A stretch of DNA of 64,000 bases from Fimbriimonadales bacterium (GCA_026129745.1 JAHCHL010000005.1:112902-176901); one strand, 5' to 3'; counted from the stretch's first letter, positions 18,260 to 28,433 are shown. Program-made: numbers and translations. The notes: generated from the sequence alone by a model not told the origin.

Positions 18260-19227
18260 TTCTCAGTGCGCGGTGAACGTTCCATGAGCTCTGTGACTGC
18301 TTCGAGCGGCTTGCATTCACCTTTCACAACGCGATAGATCGCCCGCATTAAAGGTACATCTGTATTCGATCGGTCGGCCAACGTAACGGCAGCTTCGCTT
18401 GTCGGCACTCCTTCCGCAACCTGGCCGATCTCGCTTAGTGCGAAGTCTAATCCGACACCGCTGCCTAACAAGCTGCCGACGCGGTAATTGCGACTAAGTT
18501 TGCTGACGGCGGTCGCGATTAGATCACCGACACCGCTTAAACCCATAAAAGTTAGCGGATCAGCACCATATTTGCTGCCCAGTTCAGACATCTCACGAAG
18601 GCCTCGCGCAAGCAACGCAGCTTTGGTGTTGTCACCAAAGCCCAATCCATCGCTCATCCCGGCGCCAAGAGCTAACACATTCTTGAGCGCCCCGCCGAGT
18701 TCTACGCCGACAAGGTCAGTACTGGTGTAAATGCGAAACGCTCGCGACATGAATCTCTCTCGCACCCAATCAGCGAGGGCAGGATCCTTTGATGCGACAA
18801 CGGTCGCTGTCGGTATTCCTCTTGCGATTTCAACGGCCAAATTCGGGCCGCTTAGGACGGACACCTGTGAATTTGGCCTCATATGAAGCACCACTTCACT
18901 CATTCTCATTGCGGTTCCTGGCTCGAGTCCTTTCGCAGCGATGACAACTTTCGATCCGTCCGGAATGAATTCGGTCACTGCACGCAGCGCGGAGCTTGGA
19001 ACTGCAAGAACGAAGAAGTCAGAATTCGTTGGTGGAATTGCCGAAGCTTTGATCCCTGCTGGAAGTTCGATGCCCGGCAAGTATCGTCTGTTCTCCCTAT
19101 CTGAATCGAGAGCCTGCAGGTCCAGTTGGTCTCGGCCCCAAAGGCACACGTCGATTCCATTTCGGGCTAACAGGACGGCCAGGGCCGTGCCCCAACTGCC
19201 AGAACCCATGACTGCGGCGCGAATCAC
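18256..19227 (-). CDS. gpsA: NAD(P)-dependent glycerol-3-phosphate dehydrogenase
   Basis: 323 residues from the GTG at 19227. It reduces dihydroxyacetone phosphate to sn-glycerol-3-phosphate for phospholipid synthesis. Motifs: [21 protein letters not shown] (dinucleotide-binding GxGxxG), [37 protein letters not shown] with the catalytic Lys, and [11 protein letters not shown]. The frame stays open to an ATG at 19266. The GTG is favoured because TAGATT lies seven bases before it and the family begins right at this point. Confidence 0.93.
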   Translation of the reverse strand: MIRAAVMGSGSWGTALAVLLARNGIDVCLWGRDQLDLQALDSDRENRRYLPGIELPAGIKASAIPPTNSDFFVLAVPSSALRAVTEFIPDGSKVVIAAKGLEPGTAMRMSEVVLHMRPNSQVSVLSGPNLAVEIARGIPTATVVASKDPALADWVRERFMSRAFRIYTSTDLVGVELGGALKNVLALGAGMSDGLGFGDNTKAALLARGLREMSELGSKYGADPLTFMGLSGVGDLIATAVSKLSRNYRVGSLLGSGVGLDFALSEIGQVAEGVPTSEAAVTLADRSNTDVPLMRAIYRVVKGECKPLEAVTELMERSPRTEN

Positions 19228-19234
19228 GCGCGAG

Positions 19235-19240
19235 AATCTA
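19235..19240 (-). promoter_or_regulatory. -10 box TAGATT, leaderless start of gpsA
   Basis: On the minus strand TAGATT is followed by seven bases and the GTG start at 19227. It lies inside the longer open frame, which supports the internal GTG as the true start. Confidence 0.5.
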
Positions 19241-19303
19241 CCTCGCTTGCGATCGATAGGGTACATTGCAGGGGTCGGCGTCGTTCGCCGCTCCCCTAAA
19301 AAA

Positions 19304-19561
19304 ATGCCCTACGTCATCACAGAACCTTGCATTGGCGTTAAGGACAAATCATGCGTAACGGTTTGTCCAGTCGACTGCATTTACGAGGGTGAGGACATGC
19401 TCTTCATCAATCCTGACGAATGCATCGACTGCGGATTGTGTGAGCCAGAGTGTCCTGTTACCGCGATCTTCGTGGATACGGACGTGCCGAGCAATTGGAA
19501 GGATTACATCGAAAAGAACGCAGTCGAAGGGCGGCGGATTTCGCAAGAAAAGAAAGGTTAG
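19304..19561 (+). CDS. fdxA: FdxA-type 7Fe/8Fe ferredoxin
   Basis: 85 residues. Electron carrier with two clusters. The N-terminus [20 protein letters not shown] with [11 protein letters not shown] matches FdxA (cysteines spaced as for a 3Fe-4S cluster plus one ligand of the other). [18 protein letters not shown] supplies the CxxCxxCxxxCP ligands of the second cluster. The short C-terminal tail ends in Lys/Gly. It reads convergently into glcF, sharing TTAG; the two need not be functionally linked. Confidence 0.92.
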   Translation: MPYVITEPCIGVKDKSCVTVCPVDCIYEGEDMLFINPDECIDCGLCEPECPVTAIFVDTDVPSNWKDYIEKNAVEGRRISQEKKG

Positions 19562-20781
19562 TCTTTCAAGTAAGCTTCAGCGAGAACGACCGCCGTGTGT
19601 TTCACTTGAATCGCTGATCGATGCTCTTTTGCTGCTTGTGCGATCCATGCAAGACAGCCTGGGTTGCCAGTCGCGACAACATCAGGTTTCGCCTCTTCTA
19701 TGAAATTCCATTTTCGTTCGAGCAGCTCTCGTGCGAGTTTTGGCTGTGTCAGATTGTAAACTCCTGCGCTTCCGCAGCACCGATCGGCTTCTTCGAGTTC
19801 TATCAAATCTATGCCCGGAAGTAATGCAAGCAACTCGCGCGGCTGGGATCGAACGCCTTGGCCATGCGCCAGGTGGCAGGCGTCGTGATAGGCAACTCGC
19901 ATGGGCGTGCTTGCCTTTGGTGGAACGAAGCCGGATTCGTAAAGGAATTCGCTGATGTCCTTAACTCGATTTGCGAACCGCACGGCTTTTTCTGCATAGT
20001 GCCTGTCGTTTTCAAGCAGATGTCCATACTCTTTCATCGCGCTGCCGCACCCTGCGGAGTTGGTGATGACTGGAATATCCTTTGGCATTGAATCGATCAG
20101 CGACCGGGCGAGCTTCCTTCCTTCGTCGGCAAGTCCGACGTGTGTGGCAAGCGCACCGCAGCAGCCCGCACTTCTTGAAATAATCACCTCGCATCGATGT
20201 CGGCGCAAGAGATCGACAGTTGCAGCGTTTGTTGTTTTGAACAGCGCTCGCATCGCACAGCCCTGGAGAAAGTAGACTTGTCTTGTCGGTTTTGGATACT
20301 CCGACTGCGGCCACTTTCCCGTCTCTGGTATCGGGAGAGTCGCTTCTTGTTCATCGCTTGACAAGTGGCGAGACAAAGCGAATGGCGTTTTCTTAATGCC
20401 GAGTTTTAGCGCGACGGCAGTCTGCATTCGCAAACGATTTGGCCGCGTCAGAGTTTTGATTAATGTCTTTCTCGCCCACCTTTGTTTCCATGTTCTGAGC
20501 CTCTTGGATTCGAGCGACTCTCTGGCCATTTCGAGAATGGAGCCGTATTGCACTCCGCTTGGACATGCCGTTTCGCATGCCCTGCACCCAAGGCAAGAGT
20601 CGAGATGCGCCTGGACTTCTTCGGACCACCCGATCTGGTTCTCGATGGCGCTTCGGACCAGATAGATTCGGCCTCGCGGAGACTCGGTTTCTTGACCTGT
20701 GAGTACAAATGTTGGGCACGCTTCCAAACAGAATCCGCATCGTATGCACTTGACAGTGCGATCGTATAGGTCATTCCTCAT
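19558..20781 (-). CDS. glcF: Glycolate oxidase iron-sulfur subunit GlcF
   Basis: 407 residues. Two 4Fe-4S motifs at the N-terminus, [12 protein letters not shown] (about 13-24) and [18 protein letters not shown] (about 63-80), are followed by two CCG domains. The first carries [16 protein letters not shown] and CGSAMKEYG, the second [20 protein letters not shown] and [11 protein letters not shown]. It passes electrons from GlcD/GlcE to the quinone pool. Its ATG overlaps the glcE stop by four bases. It is the last gene of the minus-strand operon that begins near 28330. Confidence 0.93.
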   Translation of the reverse strand: MRNDLYDRTVKCIRCGFCLEACPTFVLTGQETESPRGRIYLVRSAIENQIGWSEEVQAHLDSCLGCRACETACPSGVQYGSILEMARESLESKRLRTWKQRWARKTLIKTLTRPNRLRMQTAVALKLGIKKTPFALSRHLSSDEQEATLPIPETGKWPQSEYPKPTRQVYFLQGCAMRALFKTTNAATVDLLRRHRCEVIISRSAGCCGALATHVGLADEGRKLARSLIDSMPKDIPVITNSAGCGSAMKEYGHLLENDRHYAEKAVRFANRVKDISEFLYESGFVPPKASTPMRVAYHDACHLAHGQGVRSQPRELLALLPGIDLIELEEADRCCGSAGVYNLTQPKLARELLERKWNFIEEAKPDVVATGNPGCLAWIAQAAKEHRSAIQVKHTAVVLAEAYLKD

Positions 20782-21644
20782 AGCAGTCCATCCAGTTTGC
20801 CGGGGTTAAGCAAGTTTTGCGGATCCAAGTTGCGTTTCAAATTCGACATCCAATCGAGGTTCGCCTTTGCAGGGAGCCAGTTTTTGTCGCCAAGACCTGC
20901 GAACATCGCCCAACCGCCTTCAGGAGCGTCGACTTTTGTGCGTGTAGGAGCCCATATGGTTCCGGTTACTATATCGATCACGTGACGGTCTGGAAATGTG
21001 GACTGAGCATACGTAAGCGCATCTGCGATTGGCGCTCGCGCAATGGCGAGTGGAGGAACGCCATCCCAATCTCCAGCCATGATTAGATTGGATTCGGGGG
21101 TACTGGAAGGTTTTGCGTAGACTCGAAGGACGACTTCTGTGATCAATCCAAGCGTGCCCCACGCTCCAATGAATGCCTTCTGCGCGTCGTATCCGGCAAC
21201 GTTCTTGACTGCTTTGCTGCCGCATTTGGCGATTTCTCCATTTGCACGAACGATTGTCAATCCAAGTACCCAATAGCGAACCCCTCGCGTCCAAGAGTCC
21301 CAGCGCGTCGGCAGATTGGCCGACACCAAGCCTCCGACAGTTCCAGGAAAGCCAGCGGTCACTGCGTCGAGTGGAGACTTTGTTGGAGGTATCGGCAGCC
21401 ATTGGTTATGTTCATCGAGTTCAGCTTGCAGGTCAGCGAGCGGAGTTCCGGCACGAACGACCGCGACGAGATCTTGAGGCGAATGCTCGACGATCCCTGT
21501 CATGTTTTGCATGGATAACACAGTTGATGATTCGACTGGCGAGCCGAAGTCGCGCTTTGTATCCATGCCAACGATGCGCAAAGGCTCGCCATGCTTCAGC
21601 AGTTCAGATGCTTCAGACGCACTTCTAGGCGATTCGATTCTCAC
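20778..21644 (-). CDS. glcE: Glycolate oxidase FAD-binding subunit GlcE
   Basis: 288 residues, rather shorter than the usual 350 or so. FAD-binding type 4 (PCMH) fold: LRIVGMDTKRDFG, a shortened LVAVVRAGTPLADLQAEL, AVTAGFPGTVGGLVSANLPT and KCGSKAVKNVAGYDAQKAFI. The end, LKRNLDPQNLLNPGKLDG, is the typical oxidase C-terminus. The middle is reduced compared with GlcD. It starts with a GTG that overlaps the stop of the ABC-F gene (GTGA), and is followed by glcF with a four-base overlap. Confidence 0.9.
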   Translation of the reverse strand: MRIESPRSASEASELLKHGEPLRIVGMDTKRDFGSPVESSTVLSMQNMTGIVEHSPQDLVAVVRAGTPLADLQAELDEHNQWLPIPPTKSPLDAVTAGFPGTVGGLVSANLPTRWDSWTRGVRYWVLGLTIVRANGEIAKCGSKAVKNVAGYDAQKAFIGAWGTLGLITEVVLRVYAKPSSTPESNLIMAGDWDGVPPLAIARAPIADALTYAQSTFPDRHVIDIVTGTIWAPTRTKVDAPEGGWAMFAGLGDKNWLPAKANLDWMSNLKRNLDPQNLLNPGKLDGLL

Positions 21645-23539
21645 TGGCTCGATCCTTGCAGCGATCGAAGGTTCTCAAGTCGTTCGTTCATCACTTCCCA
21701 ATTTCCAATCAGCTGATCCAATGCAACCTTTGACTCAGCGTAGAATTGAGAAAGGGCTGCGATGTCGTCGGATTTTTCTGGAGAAGATAGCCTGTCCTCA
21801 ATCTGCCGGACTTTGCTTTCTGCAATTTCGATTTGAGACTCCAATTGCTCAACCTGTCGTTCACAGCGGACGATCTCTTTGCTGATCTCGCGCTGAGAAA
21901 TTGAGGCTTTTTCTGGTACGCGATGATCTTGATTCCTAGTTGACTTGCCGTTCGACTGTTTGTGGCTCCTGTAGTCAGCATATGAACCGGGAAATTGAGT
22001 CACGCCGTCACTTCGAATGTCGAGGGTTCGCGACGTCGTCTCTTCCAGCAGTCTGCGATCATGGGATACGAGCACGAGCGTTCCTTCGTAATCCTTCAAT
22101 ACGCTCGATAGAGCTTCGCGAGAGTCCATGTCAAGGTGGTTCGTCGGTTCGTCGAGCACGAGCAGATTTGGTTTCAGCGCAGTTAGCCGAGCCAATGCTA
22201 GTTTGTTTCTTTCGCCTCCGCTCAATGTGCCAATCTTTTGGAAAACTTGATCACCAGTGAACAAGAATCTGCCGAGCAAGTCTCGTGCTTTCGGAATTTG
22301 CAGGCCTGTGTCGTCGGCGATGGCTTCGAGAGGAGTCGATTCCATGTCGAGGTCGGATGCGTCCTGCGAGAAAAAGCCTGCCATGACGTTCGCTCCGAGC
22401 CGTGCCGAACCGCTGTCCGGTTCGATGAGGCCAAGAGCGATCTTGACGAGCGTCGATTTGCCCGACCCGTTCTGGCCGATAATGCCCCATCGCTCACTTC
22501 GCCGCACAGTCCAGTCAAGGCCGTTGAAGAGATTCTGGTCCCCAAACGATTTAGACAGCGACTTGCATTCGATCACGATGTCTCCGCTTCGTGCGACTTT
22601 GCCAAACCCGGCTTTCATTGAGCGTTCGGTTGTTGGCGATTCCGTCTTTGATGCGATCAGTCGATTGAGAATTCGCCGCTTGCCTCTTGCCTGTCCAACT
22701 CGTTCGCTGTTGATGAATCGCCTGACAAACTCGTCGAGCTTTCTAATCTCTTCTTCACGCTTTGCGGCTTGCGACGCTTGCCGTTCGAGGTCTTCATCGC
22801 GCACACGCATGAATTTCTCGAATGGGCCAGGATAGCTCTTGGCTTTGCAGTCTCTCAGTTCGACGAATCGAGTTGCAACTTTCTCCAAAAATCTTCTGTC
22901 GTGCGATACAAGCAAGACCGATCCGCGATACGACTGGATCCATTCTTCTAGCCACTCAGTTGCTTGAAGATCGAGGTGGTTCGTAGGTTCATCGAGAATT
23001 AGCAGATCAGGTTCCTCAAGAAGCATTACTGCCAATGCGAGGCGAGTTTTCTCCCCTCCACTTAGGGCGCTCGAAGGTTTGCTAAATTCGGCTTCATCAA
23101 ATCCTAATCTTTGCAGGACGATTCTGACATCTCGCTCCGCGCTGTAACCCTGTGCATCGATGAAGTGCTCGTGAAGCAGCGCGTATTCGTTGAGCTCCTC
23201 GTCCGTAGAGTTCGATGCGATGCGTCGCTCGAGTTCTTCCAATCGTGACTTGAGTTCCAGCACGTGCTTTCTGCCTTCCTCTGCAATTTGCAACACGGTT
23301 CCCTCGCTTGAAATAGGTGAGTCCTGGCGGAGATAGCCTATCTTTGCGCCATGCGCGAGATGAATCGATCCACCGTCTGCCTCTTCAATTCCCGAAATGA
23401 TCCTTAAAAGCGTCGTCTTGCCGGTGCCGTTTCTACCGACGAGTGCAACCTTTTCGCCAGCATCGACGCGCAAGTCGACACCGTCGAGAACGGTTTCTGC
23501 GCCATACGACTTGTAAACTCCGTTGACCGAGAGGATCAC
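21641..23539 (-). CDS. ABC-F family ATP-binding protein
   Basis: 632 residues with two ABC cassettes and no membrane segment. Cassette 1: Walker A VGRNGTGKTTLL near residue 36, signature LSGGEKTRLAL, Walker B LLILDEPTNHLDLQATEWLE. An Arg/Lys-rich linker (about 245-300, GQARGKRRILNRL) joins them. Cassette 2: GQNGSGKSTLVKI, LSGGERNKLALARL, LLVLDEPTNHLDMDS. A C-terminal coiled coil (about 545-630) resembles Uup/YdiF. ABC-F proteins act on the ribosome E site. It starts with GTG, three bases after the esterase gene, and overlaps glcE. Confidence 0.93.
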   Translation of the reverse strand: MILSVNGVYKSYGAETVLDGVDLRVDAGEKVALVGRNGTGKTTLLRIISGIEEADGGSIHLAHGAKIGYLRQDSPISSEGTVLQIAEEGRKHVLELKSRLEELERRIASNSTDEELNEYALLHEHFIDAQGYSAERDVRIVLQRLGFDEAEFSKPSSALSGGEKTRLALAVMLLEEPDLLILDEPTNHLDLQATEWLEEWIQSYRGSVLLVSHDRRFLEKVATRFVELRDCKAKSYPGPFEKFMRVRDEDLERQASQAAKREEEIRKLDEFVRRFINSERVGQARGKRRILNRLIASKTESPTTERSMKAGFGKVARSGDIVIECKSLSKSFGDQNLFNGLDWTVRRSERWGIIGQNGSGKSTLVKIALGLIEPDSGSARLGANVMAGFFSQDASDLDMESTPLEAIADDTGLQIPKARDLLGRFLFTGDQVFQKIGTLSGGERNKLALARLTALKPNLLVLDEPTNHLDMDSREALSSVLKDYEGTLVLVSHDRRLLEETTSRTLDIRSDGVTQFPGSYADYRSHKQSNGKSTRNQDHRVPEKASISQREISKEIVRCERQVEQLESQIEIAESKVRQIEDRLSSPEKSDDIAALSQFYAESKVALDQLIGNWEVMNERLENLRSLQGSSQ

Positions 23540-23542
23540 GTT

Positions 23543-25960
23543 CTACCGCTTACCCCAAGCAAAGTTTCCGCTGCCAATTCTCCAATCTGCGCCAAAGAAT
23601 CCGGCTCCGACGATTTCCGAGTTTCCGGAAAGCAAGCATTGCGGCGATAGGATCAGCCAGTCAGGAAACGAAGCGCCGCTGACGAAGTATGGCGACCGCT
23701 CCACCGTTCTTGCTCCTTTCAAGCCCGTAAAGGCGATTGCCGCCACGAGCGATCTCGAACTGGAAGGATGCGGGCGCACGAACATCGCGGCGAGATCGTC
23801 TCGGCTGGAACTGAAATCTCCAAACTTTAGATTGCTTCGCCCAACAACGATCTCATCGGGTGGCAAAAACCGCGTCCATGCGGCGTTGTTGTCCGCGTTC
23901 CCTATAAGAACGATGCTGCGATCCGACAGATTCATCGATAGCGCTTCTGTGTCTGTTACGATGTCGAATGCGCCGTTTCCGCGATACCAAAACGTTTCCA
24001 AATCGTAGCGCGCTTTGGCGAACATCCATGCGTTCTCTTCGGTCGTTCCCTTTGTTCCAACAACGTAGACGAAACGATTGTTGAATGCATTCTTGAACGG
24101 GCCGTACGATTCCGGACGCTTGTCATCTCGGTGCAATTGTTCAATCGATTCCCATGAGTCTCCTCTCCGAATGAACATATAGGTGCTTTGCTCTGTCTCC
24201 TTCGGGTTTTCGATAAGCTGCCCGTCGATCGACACCTTTCCAGTTGTTCCATAGTAAAATCGTTTGTCTATCTGAAAACATCGAACATTCTTGGTCTTGA
24301 CAGTGACAAGTCCGAGGTGAGGCTCGGTGCTTGCTTGGATTTCGCCGAATTCGCCGTCTTTCAATAGATTCAAGATTTCGACAGGGCCGTTCTTTGAAGA
24401 GATGCCGGGCGAAGCCGTAATGAATTGCACGCTGCGTGTTTCGTTGATTGACGGAATCCGCCTGCGTGCAAACATGTCGAACATTGGCGGCCAATCGACA
24501 CACGTAGCACCAGGTTCATCGCTTGTGTCCCACCAGTGACCTGCACCAGCCTGCTCGTGATATTCAAACGAAGTGTGAAACTCTTTGAGATACTCGACCA
24601 TCCTTCGCGCTTGCGCTGCAGGCACGTTGTCGTCTGCTCCTCCATGCAAGATGTACACTCCAAGTGGGGCCAAATTGCGAACGAGCGATGCGGTGTCGCT
24701 TGGAAGCGTGGCACCTTTCAATATTGACTCAACAGAAGTCGACGGCGTTAATTCCGCGCCGCCGGCATAGGTGAAGAAGCTGATCCACCCTGCACTGGGA
24801 CCGATGGCTGCGAACTTCCCGGGATAAGTCACACCAAGAATCCACGTTCCGTGACCGCCCATCGAATGCCCGGTCAGATAGATTCGCGACGGATCATGAC
24901 GCAGGCTGCGTTGTGCAAGACCCAATACTTCGAGTGCGTCCATCCGGCCCCAATCCTCCCAGTCAAAACCGAATGGCCTGCGGTTGGTCGGAGCGACCAA
25001 ATGAGCCCAAGACTTGGACGCATAGGCATCGACCTGGCCAATCGCCTCGACTCCAGCTCCGTGTGCGGTCAGAACGATGGCCGGATCTGGGCTGCCAGCC
25101 GCTGACAGGGCAGGCCTGACCGCGTAGTATTGGAGGCTTGCATCGATCCTTGACAAGAAGGTCCGCTTGTGCGACTCGGTTGGCTTTCTGACACGCACGG
25201 TGACAGTCGTTCGATCAAGCACCGTCGAGCCGTCTTGAAGCGTTAGTTCGATCTGCTGCTCACCGGGATTGATGACCGTTTCGGCTCGGAAGCCAAAGGG
25301 CACTTTGCGAGCAGAAAGCGCAGGAATGGCAGGCAAATGCGTCGAGACGTTTCCTGGCGTTGAAATAATAAGATTCGTCATCGATTGCTCAGTTGCATTG
25401 ACAACGATGATTCCGCCCATTATACTGTCGGCTTCACCAATAACGACATCGGGAAGCGTTAAGTCCCCTGCATTGAAAAACGCTTTCGATTGAACAGGAT
25501 TCACTTTGATGGAAACACCGCCGCGCACAACGTTGAACAGCATTTCATTGGTTCCACGCCTCAACTTGACAGGGAGCTTCGTGTATCCGAATCCGTACAC
25601 GTCGCCGCCTCGCGGTTCACCATTGACATAAACCATCGAGTGGCCGGCAGCTTCGAGAAGCATGATTTCTTCTCGTGGATGTTCAAACGACCAAACCGCG
25701 TAACCACCATTGAGAGCACGATCTCGAAACCATTGGTCTTCGCCTATTGTAATTTTGCGCCACTCAACTTCTTGGCCTGTAACTGATCGTATCTTGTCTC
25801 CGGCCGTTGGCGCCTTCCATTCGCCGACTGCCATCGCGTATTGAATGGCATCTGTCTGAACGGGAACTCGGCCACCTCTTCCAACCGATGGCACGACAAG
25901 CAGTTCGCCGGGCGCGATTTCAAGGGAGGCGACGAGAAGGAGGGCAGACGCTACGATCAT
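23543..25960 (-). CDS. Secreted alpha/beta hydrolase (esterase/peptidase-like)
   Basis: 805 residues. The N-terminal hydrophobic stretch (MIVASALLLVASLEI) looks like a signal. A beta-rich N-terminal part covers about 30-270. An alpha/beta hydrolase core follows, with nucleophile motif YLTGHSMGGHGTW near 370, an Asp in LHGGADDNVPAAQ near 445 and a His in EQAGAGHWWDT near 470, giving a complete Ser-Asp-His triad in order. A C-terminal region of 300 residues is not recognised. It resembles PHB-depolymerase-like or prolyl-oligopeptidase-like secreted hydrolases. It has its own -10 box. Confidence 0.8.
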   Translation of the reverse strand: MIVASALLLVASLEIAPGELLVVPSVGRGGRVPVQTDAIQYAMAVGEWKAPTAGDKIRSVTGQEVEWRKITIGEDQWFRDRALNGGYAVWSFEHPREEIMLLEAAGHSMVYVNGEPRGGDVYGFGYTKLPVKLRRGTNEMLFNVVRGGVSIKVNPVQSKAFFNAGDLTLPDVVIGEADSIMGGIIVVNATEQSMTNLIISTPGNVSTHLPAIPALSARKVPFGFRAETVINPGEQQIELTLQDGSTVLDRTTVTVRVRKPTESHKRTFLSRIDASLQYYAVRPALSAAGSPDPAIVLTAHGAGVEAIGQVDAYASKSWAHLVAPTNRRPFGFDWEDWGRMDALEVLGLAQRSLRHDPSRIYLTGHSMGGHGTWILGVTYPGKFAAIGPSAGWISFFTYAGGAELTPSTSVESILKGATLPSDTASLVRNLAPLGVYILHGGADDNVPAAQARRMVEYLKEFHTSFEYHEQAGAGHWWDTSDEPGATCVDWPPMFDMFARRRIPSINETRSVQFITASPGISSKNGPVEILNLLKDGEFGEIQASTEPHLGLVTVKTKNVRCFQIDKRFYYGTTGKVSIDGQLIENPKETEQSTYMFIRRGDSWESIEQLHRDDKRPESYGPFKNAFNNRFVYVVGTKGTTEENAWMFAKARYDLETFWYRGNGAFDIVTDTEALSMNLSDRSIVLIGNADNNAAWTRFLPPDEIVVGRSNLKFGDFSSSRDDLAAMFVRPHPSSSRSLVAAIAFTGLKGARTVERSPYFVSGASFPDWLILSPQCLLSGNSEIVGAGFFGADWRIGSGNFAWGKR

Positions 25961-25966
25961 GCTCGA

Positions 25967-25972
25967 AGTATA
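25967..25972 (-). promoter_or_regulatory. -10 box TATACT, leaderless start of the esterase gene
   Basis: TATACT on the minus strand stands six bases before the ATG at 25960, in the 25-base gap after glcD. It suggests an internal promoter for esterase-abcF-glcE-glcF. Confidence 0.5.
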
Positions 25973-25985
25973 CGGCGCATAGGGC

Positions 25986-27425
25986 TTACGTTGCGACTCG
26001 CCTTCGAAGCTTCACTTCAACACACGATTTCTGTGTAGGAAGTACCTTGCCGGGGTTGCATAAATCACCGGGGTTGATACTTCTGCGTATGTCTTCTTGC
26101 AGACGGAGGTCCGCTTCGGAGAACATCTCGCCGAGCAGGTCGATCTTTTCGACTCCGATTCCATGTTCTCCGGTCACGCTTCCACCCAACTCGATGCAAA
26201 GTCTCATGATTTTCTCCCCTGCTTCGACAACTTTGGCTACCTGCCTTGAGTCGCGGTCGTCGAAGAGGATGATTGGATGCAAGTTGCCGTCGCCCGCATG
26301 GAAGATGTTTGCGACACGAAGACCTTCATTAGATACCGTCCTATAAACGAAGTCGAGCACTTCTGGAAGTTTCGATCGGGGAATGACTCCGTCGTGCGTA
26401 ACCATGCTTGGTGACAGTCTTCCGATTGCTCCAATGCCTTTCTTTCTCGCAAGCCAAAGTTTTGCGCGTTCGTCTTCGGTCTTCGCAGTTCTTATTTCAA
26501 TTGCTTTATTAGATCTGCAGATGCGTACGACAGTCTCGATTTCGTTGTCGGCCTGGCCAGCATTGTGCAAGGAATCGCATTCAACGAGTAACAATGCGCC
26601 CGCATCAAGTGGCAATCCAACATGAAAGGCCGCTTCGACAGCTTCCAAAATAGTGCCATCCATAAACTCCATTGCGGCAGGAACGATTCCGGACGCGATG
26701 ATTTCTGAAACAGTCTCTGTCGCAAGTCGCGGGTTAGGAAACGCCGCAAGCACAGTGCGAATTGCAATTGGATTCGGTGTCAAGCGAACCCACGCTTCGG
26801 TGATGATTCCCAGGGTGCCTTCGCTTCCCACGATCAAACCAAGCAAGTCGTATCCTGGCTGGCTGGAGGTGAGTCCGCCAAGTCGCCTAATCTCTCCGGC
26901 GGCGTCCACCATCGTCAGACCCAAAATGTGGTCTGTTGTGACCCCGTACTTGAGCGTGTGCGGCCCTCCGCTGTTCTCGTTGACGTTTCCTCCAAGCGTG
27001 CAAACCGTCTGGCTGCTTGGGTCGGGCGCGAAGTGAAGGCCGAAGGGTGTCGCTGCCTTTGTCAGAGCTATATTCGGACATCCTGCCTCCGCCAGGAGTG
27101 CGCGGTTTTCCGGGTCGATCTGAAGAATGCGGCGCATCCGAGTCAGCGAGACCACGACGCCGCCGAGAGCAGGCAATGCTCCGCCGCTCAAGCCGGTTCC
27201 GGCCCCTCTCGGTGTGAATGGAATTTCATTCTTAACACACCACTTCACGACTTCCGCGACTTCTTCCGTGCTGCAGTGGAAAGACGATGGCGTCCAGTTG
27301 CGCTTCGATGGTGTTGTACGCATCGCAATCGTGAAGCGCATCTGGCCCGCCTCCCCGCGCATGATTTGGGTTTCCGTCAGCAGCGAAGCTAAACCTTGCG
27401 CAAGCCACTCGTCTGACCGAATCAC
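25986..27425 (-). CDS. glcD: Glycolate oxidase FAD-linked subunit GlcD
   Basis: 479 residues. FAD-dependent oxidation of glycolate (or D-lactate) to glyoxylate. FAD-binding 4 motifs: PRGAGTGLSGGALPALGGVVVSL, TLGGNVNENSGGPHTLKYG and IVGSEGTLGIITEAWVRLTP. The C-terminal oxidase domain has HAGDGNLHPIILF (metal/substrate His) and GGSVTGEHGIGVEK, then the INPGDLCNPGKVLP tail. The ATG overlaps the stop of the metallophosphoesterase gene. GlcE and GlcF are encoded downstream after two unrelated genes. Confidence 0.94.
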   Translation of the reverse strand: MIRSDEWLAQGLASLLTETQIMRGEAGQMRFTIAMRTTPSKRNWTPSSFHCSTEEVAEVVKWCVKNEIPFTPRGAGTGLSGGALPALGGVVVSLTRMRRILQIDPENRALLAEAGCPNIALTKAATPFGLHFAPDPSSQTVCTLGGNVNENSGGPHTLKYGVTTDHILGLTMVDAAGEIRRLGGLTSSQPGYDLLGLIVGSEGTLGIITEAWVRLTPNPIAIRTVLAAFPNPRLATETVSEIIASGIVPAAMEFMDGTILEAVEAAFHVGLPLDAGALLLVECDSLHNAGQADNEIETVVRICRSNKAIEIRTAKTEDERAKLWLARKKGIGAIGRLSPSMVTHDGVIPRSKLPEVLDFVYRTVSNEGLRVANIFHAGDGNLHPIILFDDRDSRQVAKVVEAGEKIMRLCIELGGSVTGEHGIGVEKIDLLGEMFSEADLRLQEDIRRSINPGDLCNPGKVLPTQKSCVEVKLRRRVAT

Positions 27426-28330
27426 GCTTTCTCCCAGTACACGGTTTTGTGTGCGAACGAACCGTCGTCATAGAGTTCGACGATGATGTAGGCGGGAGGG
27501 AAGTGATAGTAATCGCCATTCCACCAAGCTCCACTCACGGCTCCTCCGCAAACATAGGTCACATGATCGAATTCGACACGGTCTATTTGATGCATATGAC
27601 CACTAAGAGCGAGCCTAATGTTCGGGAAATTCCGAAACTCGTCGCGCAGCTTTGCGGCATTCGCCGTCATCCAACCGGCGGGAACATGAAAGGCGCCGTT
27701 CTTGTGTGTGCTCGTTTCGATGTATGAAGTGACAGTTAGAATGGGCGCATGGGAGACGAGCAAGATACTCTTTCGAAGATCCTTCATTTCGCTCTTGACC
27801 CATTCGAGCTGCTCGCTATCGACATGACAGCCGTCGCGATGGAACGTATCCAAAATGACAATGCGCCAGTTCGCTTTGTCGAATGAATAGAACCGATGCG
27901 GTATTGCGAAAGCTTCAAGCGCGAAGCCCTTGCCAGCTCGCGGGTCGCTTTCCCCTTCTGCGGGATCATTGCAAATGTCGTGATTGCCAATCACGTGATA
28001 GCATGGAAGCGTCACGTTCTCCTTCAGTGCCTTCTGCCAATTTGTGAATTGAGCCTCTGCATCTTTCGATGATTTGCCGTCGACAGCGAAAACGTTGTCC
28101 CCACCAAAGACGATAAACTCCGGTTTGCGAGGATCGCTTTGAACCTTTTCGAATGCCTTAATGATTCGTTCGTTCTGACCGGACGCGGGCAAGTGGCAGT
28201 CGGTCATAAACGCGAACGTCGCGACTTTGTGAGGATGGGGAGCGGCTTCCGTAAACCGACCGAATGCGATTGCGCCTGCAACCGATGCGCCCGTGCCGAT
28301 GAGCTGTCTTCTCGAAACTTTGCTTGCCAT
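27422..28330 (-). CDS. Exported (Tat) calcineurin-like metallophosphoesterase
   Basis: 302 residues. The N-terminus MASKVSRRQLIGTGASVAGA has the twin-arginine SRRQLIG signal, so it is exported folded. The five metallophosphoesterase blocks appear in order: FMTDCHLP (D-x-H), VFGGDNVF, VIGNHDIC, VSHAPIL and LSGHMHQ. These ligate two metals that hydrolyse phosphomono- or diesters. It is the first gene of the minus-strand run leading to glcD. A natural substrate is not evident. Confidence 0.88.
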   Translation of the reverse strand: MASKVSRRQLIGTGASVAGAIAFGRFTEAAPHPHKVATFAFMTDCHLPASGQNERIIKAFEKVQSDPRKPEFIVFGGDNVFAVDGKSSKDAEAQFTNWQKALKENVTLPCYHVIGNHDICNDPAEGESDPRAGKGFALEAFAIPHRFYSFDKANWRIVILDTFHRDGCHVDSEQLEWVKSEMKDLRKSILLVSHAPILTVTSYIETSTHKNGAFHVPAGWMTANAAKLRDEFRNFPNIRLALSGHMHQIDRVEFDHVTYVCGGAVSGAWWNGDYYHFPPAYIIVELYDDGSFAHKTVYWEKA

Positions 28331-28420
28331 GTTTGTTCTCTCAGATGTTGGGCAGGGTGTGTCAATGGAAAGTTAAGCGCAAATACAAAGATTTTTGCCA
28401 ACATTCTTGCGGATTGAAGT

Positions 28421-28426
28421 TAAAAT
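28421..28426 (+). promoter_or_regulatory. -10 box TAAAAT upstream of the secreted-protein gene
   Basis: TAAAAT ends seven bases before the ATG at 28434. An in-frame ATG at 28425 overlaps the box itself and would lie upstream of the expected transcript start. Confidence 0.45.
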
Positions 28427-28433
28427 GATAGGC

